In this document: positions 8,901-15,100 of the stretch, piece by piece
Layout: every line of letters starts with the position of its first letter
Position numbering within the stretch: position 1 is the first letter of the stretch
NCBI GenBank assembly: GCA_937916845.1
Contig: CALFSK010000067.1
Location: forward strand, 124,001-188,000
DNA: 64,000 bases
Reading direction: 5' to 3'
Origin: an uncultured Lactobacillus sp.
Lineage (GTDB): Bacteria > Bacillota > Bacilli > Lactobacillales > Lactobacillaceae
Translations under genes and position numbers: made by a program
The notes under the pieces: generated by a model
Told to the model about the DNA's origin: nothing
Seen by the model: the letters and a program-made list of their open reading frames with translations, nothing else
The model's database searches: none

Positions 8901-10019
8901 CCGAAAAATCGGGATGTCAATAACTACCATCATGCGTTTGATGCCTATTTAACGGCGCTAATCGGTAATTATTTATTGCGCCGGTATCCAAAATTAGAGC
9001 GATTCTTTGTTTATGGGAAATTCAAGAAGTTACCAGTAACGATGACTCATTTCAACTTCATTAATCAATTAAAAAATGCAACAAGTCCAATTATTGATTC
9101 AGAAACAGGAGAAATTCTTTGGGATAAGGATAAAGGCCTTGCAGAACTCATTCAAATTTATAATTTCAAGCGAATTTTAGTTAATCGAGAGGTGCGTGAG
9201 AATAATGCGGGGATGTTTAAGCAGACGTTATTTAAAGCAACAGATGCTGATTCTAAGAAATTAGTTTCTAAAAAGGATGGATTAGATCCTACGATTTACG
9301 GGGGGTATACGAAAAAGCAGACAGCCTATTTAGCCATTGTAAAAGTTTCGAAAAAGGGAACCTTTGAATATAAAGTTATTAGTGTTGCGACGTTACAGCG
9401 TGTCAAAATTGAACGGTTGGTATGTAATGGCTTGTCAGAGAAAGAAGCATTGCACCGTATTCTAGAACCCCAATTTACACGAATAATGAAAAAGACGGGT
9501 AAGATTAAGTACGATCCATTCGAAGTCATATTACCTAAAGTAAGGCTTGATCAGGTCATTCGAGACGAGTTCAAAGGAGGCGTACATCGTTTTGCGTTAG
9601 GATCAGATACACTTTACCATAATATACAGGAACTGATATTGCCATTAAGTATGCAGCGCAAATTAGTGAAAAGAAATGTGTCTGCGAGTGATTTGGATGA
9701 AGTATTTGATGCAACGCTTGACCAAGTCACAAAATATTTCCAGATTTATGATAATCGTAGTTTCAGAGAAAAGCTCCTAGGAAAAGACGATATGTTTAAA
9801 AGAATTACGGATACTGGAGAAAAGCGTTTGATTTTAGATCAATTATTTACAGGATTACATGCCAATTCTACATTTGGAAATTTACAGAATCTGGGATTAG
9901 GCACAGGATTTGGTGAATTGAAACTGTCCGGTGGAATAAAATTAACTCAAAATGCTGAAATTATTTATCAATCACCAACTGGATTATTTGAGCGCCGCGT
10001 TGTACTAAAGGATTTATAG
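5967..10019 (+). CDS. cas9: Type II-A CRISPR effector nuclease Cas9
   Basis: A 1350-residue RNA-guided DNA endonuclease, within the usual size of II-A Cas9. Visible parts: RuvC-I GLDIGTSSVGW with Asp10; arginine-rich bridge helix (about residues 49-70, RGFRTTRRRLKRR); RuvC-II VEAARGGG with Glu777; HNH motif YQIDHILPQS with Asp858-His859; RuvC-III NYHHAFDAY with His989 and Asp992; and a C-terminal PAM-interacting region ending TGLFERRVVLKDL. All nuclease residues are present, so it should cut both strands. The start at 5967 has GGAGG 8 bases upstream; the frame is open 24 codons further but without a ribosome site. It is followed by a tracrRNA gene on the other strand, then cas1. The PAM cannot be read from the protein. 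Confidence 0.98.
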   Translation: MKEPYGIGLDIGTSSVGWTVVDDKGHLKKVKGKTAIGARLFSEGEAAAERRGFRTTRRRLKRRKWRLRLLREFFDEPISEIDADFFARRKYASVSPRDPKYNGQAKTLFNDRTDKEFYEKYPTIYHLRHALMTENRKFDLREIYLAMHHIIKSRGNFLSEGPATNYQSTNLDLKTDFEQLNSLWSQLDDSLGLAITTDGEQLNKIKAILVRNDLSRSDQQKQIIPLLYRETESNGVAKNRRKAVVTELAKALVGNKAKVNVLTLTEIDAEEQKNWSFDMGNSQDSMPLIEDGLSLSAQDIMTIVIKLYSAINLSQLIPEGKSFSESMIDKYNQHAADLKLLKAYLNTQTDVERKHAIRATYDHYISGIAGKAMPQENFYKELNKFVESDKSTNSSAEKIYQSIQAETYMPKLRTKQNGVIPYQVQQNELDQIINRQKQYYPWLGESNPVMKRRGKFPYKLDELIGFRIPYYTGPLVTQESQNTHSNANFAWMVRKADGQITPWNFDEKVDREASANAFIQRMRTTDTYLVGEDVLPLQSLIYQRFMVLNELNKIKIDGEWITVKQKQRLYEQVFKKQKQVSVKQIKRNLVCAGDCKVEPQITGLADPKKFNSSLSTYYDLNKIVPDALMDSNRQGDIEKIILWSTVFEDKSIFKAKLEELTWLTEQQRDRLIHLRYRGWGRLSKKLLVTFKDENGRSILDALWATNHNFMELQSQEVIARQITTANAAGLNEADIQDTINDLYTSPQNKKAIREVMLVLADIQNAMHGQAPSKVYVEAARGGGQSGQRTQTRSQQIKNAYQTTAKEIVSETVKDEFQKRFKTHERLTDWLVLYFMQNGRDLYTGKTINIDRPSLYQIDHILPQSLIKDDSLDNRVLTSAPINAEKNDIFASEKFGMTMGNDWRRLHQAGLISGRKLRNLTMRRDEISKFAVGFVHRQLVETRQVIKLITDLIDASYPETTIVSVKANLTHQFRRTFNFPKNRDVNNYHHAFDAYLTALIGNYLLRRYPKLERFFVYGKFKKLPVTMTHFNFINQLKNATSPIIDSETGEILWDKDKGLAELIQIYNFKRILVNREVRENNAGMFKQTLFKATDADSKKLVSKKDGLDPTIYGGYTKKQTAYLAIVKVSKKGTFEYKVISVATLQRVKIERLVCNGLSEKEALHRILEPQFTRIMKKTGKIKYDPFEVILPKVRLDQVIRDEFKGGVHRFALGSDTLYHNIQELILPLSMQRKLVKRNVSASDLDEVFDATLDQVTKYFQIYDNRSFREKLLGKDDMFKRITDTGEKRLILDQLFTGLHANSTFGNLQNLGLGTGFGELKLSGGIKLTQNAEIIYQSPTGLFERRVVLKDL

Positions 10020-10020
10020 T

Positions 10021-10165
10021 AAAAAAAGATGCCACCATGTTGAATGGTGACATCTGTGTACATATGTAATGGTCCGAATACGGACTCAAAAAGTGAAACT
10101 CGACTAAAAAGTCTTGTTTGATCTTGACGCTAGTAGTCATATCAATAAGGATTAGAAATTGATAC
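10021..10165 (-). ncRNA. tracrRNA
   Basis: Read on the minus strand, this RNA starts near 10165 and ends at a terminator (stem GATGTCACCAT/ATGGTGGCATC, 10028-10054, then seven U). The anti-repeat is at 10121-10157. It pairs with the CRISPR repeat as a lower stem (TCAAGA with TCTTGA), a bulge (GCG against one A) and a long upper stem with one mismatch, which is the Cas9 dual-RNA architecture. After it come a small nexus-like hairpin (GACT/AGTC, 10102-10113) and a second hairpin (GTCCG/CGGAC, 10072-10085). The orientation shows that crRNAs are read from the + strand. About 145 nt. Confidence 0.92.
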
Positions 10166-10171
10166 AAGTAA

Positions 10172-10200
10172 ATATTAGCACGAAAATTCAAAATAGACAA
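10172..10200 (-). promoter_or_regulatory. tracrRNA promoter
   Basis: On the minus strand TTGTCT (10195-10200), a 17-bp spacer, and TAATAT (10172-10177). This near-consensus sigma-A promoter places the tracrRNA start at about 10163-10165. It overlaps the ribosome-site region of cas1 on the other strand. Confidence 0.85.
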
Positions 10201-10213
10201 GAAGGTAATGTTT

Positions 10214-11119
10214 ATGGGTTGGCGGAATGTCATGATTACGCAACACGCCAAGGTTTCATACTCTAATCGACTGTTATTGGTGCAAACGGACCGGGAAAAG
10301 TATCACGTGCCAATTGCGGACGTACAATTGCTACTAGTTGGAACGACACAAGCAGTGATTACTAGTGCAGCAATATGTGCACTGGCAGAAGCACACGCCA
10401 AAGTGGTTTTTACCGATCATCAGGGAGAACCAATTTGTGAAACTAATGATTATTATCCCACTAGAAGGACAGCTGATTTAGTACGTAAACAAATTAACTG
10501 GCCAGAACAACGCATTCAGAATCTATGGACTAAAAATGTTGGTAGTAAAATTCAAAATCAAATCCAGGTAATCGATTTTTCTGATAAAAATTCTCAACCC
10601 CTGCGTGACGAGTTAGATAAATTGGAGTTAAACGATGCGACAAATCGAGAAGCGGTAGTTGCTAATAAATATTTCACACTATTATTTGGTGATGAGTTCC
10701 AGCGTCGTAATTTTGATCCGGTTAACGCAGCCTTAAATTACGGATACGCTTTAATTTTGTCATTGGTTAATCGTGAAATTGTTATGAACGGATACCTGAC
10801 CTGTATTGGCATTCACCATGAAAACAATGAAAATGAATTCAATTTAGGCTCAGACCTAATGGAGCCGTTCCGACCAGTAGTTGATCAATGGGTTAGTCAG
10901 CAGCGGTTTAATGAGCTTACACCGGATGTGAAGTTTGGGTTATTGGCTCTTCTGAATATTGTAATTACGTTTAATGGTAAGCAGACTTATTTGAGTAATG
11001 CGATTAGTCAACACGTTGCAAATAGTTTGCATTTTTTGAGTGAAGAAACGGATGAAGTGAAGATTGAGGTGGAATTGCCAGATGAGGTATCGAGTGATGC
11101 GATTAATAGTCATGTTTGA
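10214..11119 (+). CDS. cas1: CRISPR adaptation integrase Cas1 (II-A)
   Basis: A 301-residue Cas1, the metal-dependent integrase that with Cas2 inserts new spacers at the leader end. The N-terminus MGWRNVMITQHAKVSYSN is typical of type II-A Cas1. The acidic/His active site is visible as the Glu of NREAVVANKYF, the His of IGIHHENNENEF and the Glu of DLMEPFRP. The ATG at 10214 is preferred over 10208 because AAGAAGG ends 8 bases before it. It overlaps cas2 by 38 bases, indicating translational coupling. The 190-bp gap from cas9 is filled by the oppositely transcribed tracrRNA. Confidence 0.97.
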   Translation: MGWRNVMITQHAKVSYSNRLLLVQTDREKYHVPIADVQLLLVGTTQAVITSAAICALAEAHAKVVFTDHQGEPICETNDYYPTRRTADLVRKQINWPEQRIQNLWTKNVGSKIQNQIQVIDFSDKNSQPLRDELDKLELNDATNREAVVANKYFTLLFGDEFQRRNFDPVNAALNYGYALILSLVNREIVMNGYLTCIGIHHENNENEFNLGSDLMEPFRPVVDQWVSQQRFNELTPDVKFGLLALLNIVITFNGKQTYLSNAISQHVANSLHFLSEETDEVKIEVELPDEVSSDAINSHV

Positions 11120-11402
11120 TGTTCCGATGGATACGTCCGAACAACGACGATCTTATCGGCGGTTTCGTAAGGCACTAATCAGTGAAGGCTTTTTAATGAT
11201 GCAATATTCCAACTACGTTCGAGTTTGTGTGAATAAGAAAACGGCTGATTTTGTAGAAAAAAGAATTACGCCTCTAGCACCGCCGGGTGGAAAGGTTCAG
11301 ACGATGACGGTCACGGAGAGACAGTATCAGGCCATGCATTACATTGTTGGTGCGCCGAGTACGGATATTACAAACTCAGCTGAAAGGACAATCATTATAT
11401 GA
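11082..11402 (+). CDS. cas2: CRISPR adaptation protein Cas2 (II-A)
   Basis: A 106-residue Cas2, the structural partner of Cas1 in spacer integration. It begins MRYRVMRLIVMFDVP, aligning with the N-terminus of streptococcal II-A Cas2, and has the ferredoxin-like core with the conserved Asp (MFDVPMDT) and a C-terminal TVTERQYQAMHYIVG block. The start at 11082 has GAGGTGG 9 bases upstream; an internal ATG at 11097 is also possible. Its stop overlaps the csn2 start by 4 bases (ATGA). Confidence 0.96.
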   Translation: MRYRVMRLIVMFDVPMDTSEQRRSYRRFRKALISEGFLMMQYSNYVRVCVNKKTADFVEKRITPLAPPGGKVQTMTVTERQYQAMHYIVGAPSTDITNSAERTIII

Positions 11403-12076
11403 ACCTGACTTATTATCCATTTAAACCGTTTCATATTGAAACGGGGAAAATTAATATAGTAGATACTGGAAACAGCCATATGTATTTTGATTTGATTCAG
11501 GGATTGCTTGATCGTGCAGATTCAGTCAAAATAAGTAATGATGACTTTGAGTTACAAACCTTGAGTAGTCAATGTAGTTGGTATGGTGACTTGATGTTGA
11601 CTGTTGACTTAAACCGATTGTTTCTAAAGAAAATCCAGCAACGCTTAATTGATCTAATGACTGATGAACAACAGGTTGATTTACTTGAAAGCAGCAGTCA
11701 AATGGTGACACAAGTAACGGATGTCAGCTTTTTAACTGATTTACCACTTGAAGTATCAGAATTGCCAAATATTGAGAAGGTCATGAAATTTATCGGAATA
11801 AGTTTTCCTAAGGAATTAGCTTCGAATCCTACTGAAGTTTTGGAAACTTTGATCCAGACACATGTTGAGCTGGGTAGCAGTAAGTGGATTGTATTGACCA
11901 ATGTCACTCACTATGTCACTGCTGACGAGTTAATGGGACTAAGTCAGTTGGTGGACGAATTGAATGCCACTTTGCTTATCATTGAATACTCAGAATCAAG
12001 AAGAATGGAAAAGTTCCAAAATGCCTGTTATTATTATGTTGATGGGGACTTAGTCGATTGGCGTGACATGAGTTAA
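11399..12076 (+). CDS. csn2: CRISPR adaptation protein Csn2
   Basis: A 225-residue Csn2, the toroidal DNA-end-binding protein that defines subtype II-A and is needed for spacer acquisition. The N-terminus MNLTYYPFKPFHIETG, the central EVSELPNIEKVMKFIGI and the C-terminal sequence ending YYYVDGDLVDWRDM match the family, and the length is that of the short (about 220-residue) Csn2 group. Its ATG overlaps the cas2 stop, with AAAGGA 11 bases upstream. Only 24 bases separate its stop from the first CRISPR repeat. Confidence 0.95.
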   Translation: MNLTYYPFKPFHIETGKINIVDTGNSHMYFDLIQGLLDRADSVKISNDDFELQTLSSQCSWYGDLMLTVDLNRLFLKKIQQRLIDLMTDEQQVDLLESSSQMVTQVTDVSFLTDLPLEVSELPNIEKVMKFIGISFPKELASNPTEVLETLIQTHVELGSSKWIVLTNVTHYVTADELMGLSQLVDELNATLLIIEYSESRRMEKFQNACYYYVDGDLVDWRDMS

Positions 12077-12100
12077 TTAAGTAAGGATTAGGATATGGCG
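12077..12100 (+). promoter_or_regulatory. Very short CRISPR leader
   Basis: Only 24 bases lie between csn2 and repeat 1. The segment contains AAGGATTAG, identical to nine bases near the 3' end of the repeat (and to the antirepeat), and ends GGATATGGCG at the insertion junction. No convincing -35/-10 is visible, so the array promoter, if separate, lies inside csn2. Confidence 0.6.
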
Positions 12101-15040
12101 GTCTTGAATAGTAGTCATATCAAGAAGGATTAGAACGAATATGCCGGAAAAGAAAAGTCTTTTAGAGTCTTGAATAGTAGTCATATCAAGAAGGATTAGA
12201 ACGACGCTGTGCTAAACCCATTAAAACCTGTAGTCTTGAATAGTAGTCATATCAAGAAGGATTAGAACGATGTCAATGGCATTGATGTCAGCTACCCCGT
12301 CTTGAATAGTAGTCATATCAAGAAGGATTAGAACGAAAGCTATATAAAGCGTTCTAAGCCATTCGTCTTGAATAGTAGTCATATCAAGAAGGATTAGAAC
12401 ACTTTTTAGCATTTTTTCTAGCAATTTGATGTCTTGAATAGTAGTCATATCAAGAAGGATTAGAACAATATAAAAAAATTATCGAATATCAACGATGTCT
12501 TGAATAGTAGTCATATCAAGAAGGATTAGAACCGTATAAATCGCATTGTTTTAGGAACTGATGTCTTGAATAGTAGTCATATCAAGAAGGATTAGAACGC
12601 TCATTAGCGATTCTGATGACTTCACGCCGTCTTGAATAGTAGTCATATCAAGAAGGATTAGAACTACGTCTTCTTGATAATCTTCTCATCCTTGGTCTTG
12701 AATAGTAGTCATATCAAGAAGGATTAGAACCCGCGGACAATTGGTTTCAAACCCGCGGAGGTCTTGAATAGTAGTCATATCAAGAAGGATTAGAACCCAT
12801 TTTTGCGTAAATTAAATGCGCAACCCGTCTTGAATAGTAGTCATATCAAGAAGGATTAGAACTTAAAAATGATTTCTTCATCGCCATGGGGTGTCTTGAA
12901 TAGTAGTCATATCAAGAAGGATTAGAACTGGGAACAGCGATTTAACCTACAGCTTGAAGTCTTGAATAGTAGTCATATCAAGAAGGATTAGAACCCAGCA
13001 TTAATTTCATTTATTGCTTTATGCGTCTTGAATAGTAGTCATATCAAGAAGGATTAGAACTCAGGCTTGGGCGCAATTAGCCAGTCTTTAGTCTTGAATA
13101 GTAGTCATATCAAGAAGGATTAGAACAGCAAGATCCAACCTGTCACGATTGACGGTGTCTTGAATAGTAGTCATATCAAGAAGGATTAGAACCCACGCTC
13201 GGAGTCTGAAGGTGAATCGGTAGTCTTGAATAGTAGTCATATCAAGAAGGATTAGAACGCGAAAGCGCCGAAAGATTCCTTTACTTTTGTCTTGAATAGT
13301 AGTCATATCAAGAAGGATTAGAACTAGAAGCCTCTAACGAATTGCTTAACGCATGTCTTGAATAGTAGTCATATCAAGAAGGATTAGAACACTAATCCGG
13401 ATAACGATGCTGACACTGGTGTCTTGAATAGTAGTCATATCAAGAAGGATTAGAACATTCTCGGTGAAAAGTAAATTTTTGGCCGTGTCTTGAATAGTAG
13501 TCATATCAAGAAGGATTAGAACGGACCAAAAGGTGACCCCGGCGAACCCGGTGTCTTGAATAGTAGTCATATCAAGAAGGATTAGAACGTCTCAATTGAA
13601 ATCGTGCTCGGTCTGATGGTCTTGAATAGTAGTCATATCAAGAAGGATTAGAACGGCGAACCAGTTAAGCAAAACGATGACGTTGTCTTGAATAGTAGTC
13701 ATATCAAGAAGGATTAGAACGCTGACACACCACTAACGGCGGGAACCTTAGTCTTGAATAGTAGTCATATCAAGAAGGATTAGAACAAAGAAGTATGAAT
13801 AAATATGACAGATAAGGTCTTGAATAGTAGTCATATCAAGAAGGATTAGAACCGGATTCAGCGCTACCCGATCACTGGGATCGTCTTGAATAGTAGTCAT
13901 ATCAAGAAGGATTAGAACGACCGTTCGACTTGATGAAGGAACTATGGCGTCTTGAATAGTAGTCATATCAAGAAGGATTAGAACTTGAAGGTGTGGAATT
14001 GATTCAAGCTTTTAGTCTTGAATAGTAGTCATATCAAGAAGGATTAGAACCATATAACCGGCCGCGATGATAAATAAATTGTCTTGAATAGTAGTCATAT
14101 CAAGAAGGATTAGAACTAATATAATGTGGAATTTTTTAAAAAAACGGTCTTGAATAGTAGTCATATCAAGAAGGATTAGAACTTTGGTTGTCTTTTTAGG
14201 CTCAGTCATGCTGTCTTGAATAGTAGTCATATCAAGAAGGATTAGAACCGCAAATGGCAAGCAACGACGGGCTAGAGGGTCTTGAATAGTAGTCATATCA
14301 AGAAGGATTAGAACCATGGGTATTGAATTTGACCCAAAATATATGTCTTGAATAGTAGTCATATCAAGAAGGATTAGAACAGGCTCTTTGAGTGTGATGC
14401 GTGCAAGTGTGTCTTGAATAGTAGTCATATCAAGAAGGATTAGAACTTAAACGTTTTGCCATCGGTACGAGTTGTAGTCTTGAATAGTAGTCATATCAAG
14501 AAGGATTAGAACATTGTTAATTGGGAACGTCCTTACAGTATTGTCTTGAATAGTAGTCATATCAAGAAGGATTAGAACAACGATAAAAATGTTATTTTGG
14601 GATTGGTAGTCTTGAATAGTAGTCATATCAAGAAGGATTAGAACAAATTGCGTTACTGCCATGTTTGACCTCCTGTCTTGAATAGTAGTCATATCAAGAA
14701 GGATTAGAACACGATTGATAGGGATGTAACCGCGTCACTGGTCTTGAATAGTAGTCATATCAAGAAGGATTAGAACAACGCGTTCTTGATAACTCATGTA
14801 GTGACCGTCTTGAATAGTAGTCATATCAAGAAGGATTAGAACTATCCACGGTACTCTTGTACTTGCTCACTAGTCTTGAATAGTAGTCATATCAAGAAGG
14901 ATTAGAACGCGTTGCTTCAATTTGCAGAATCCTACATGGTCTTGAATAGTAGTCATATCAAGAAGGATTAGAGCATGACGGCTTGGAACGGTCAAAACGT
15001 GTCAGTCTTGAATAGTAGTCATATCAAGAAGTATTAAATC
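12101..15040 (+). CRISPR. Type II-A CRISPR array, 45 repeats, 44 spacers
   Basis: The unit is strictly 66 bp: a 36-bp repeat beginning GTCTTGAATAG and ending GGATTAGAAC, and 30-bp spacers. Repeat starts are 12101 + 66n up to 15005. Repeats are identical except the last two: the 44th ends GAGC instead of GAAC, and the 45th is degenerate at its 3' end (GTATTAAATC). Degeneracy at the right, and csn2 on the left, put the leader on the left, matching the + strand crRNA orientation given by the tracrRNA. I saw no two identical spacers. Several spacers read like phage genes (see findings). Confidence 0.99.
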
Positions 15041-15050
15041 TCTGACACAA

Positions 15051-15086
15051 AAAGAGCAGCACCTCATATGTAGGCGCTGCTCTTTT
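15051..15086. terminator. Bidirectional terminator after the array
   Basis: Stem AAAGAGCAGC/GCTGCTCTTT with a 15-base loop, A-run on one side and T-run on the other. It ends the crRNA precursor and the convergent P-type ATPase gene. Confidence 0.9.
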
Positions 15087-15100
15087 AGATTGTCGTTTAA

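Noticed and set aside
10021..10165. tracrRNA on the + strand
   Set aside because: The antirepeat would then be without nexus and terminator; the minus strand gives promoter, bulge, hairpins and U-run.
12221..14692. Several 60-140 codon minus-strand frames with repeated VLILLDMTTIQD
   Set aside because: They are the CRISPR array read backwards. The 66-bp unit is a multiple of three, so the frame stays open whenever spacers lack stops. No ribosome sites.
12137..15004. Self-targeting spacers against this window
   Set aside because: None noticed by eye, but an exhaustive comparison was not possible, so absence is not proven.
12101..15040. Promoter inside each repeat (TTGAAT with a possible -10 GATTAG, 18 bp apart)
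   Set aside because: The -10 is only 3 of 6 to TATAAT, and the idea needs data I do not have.
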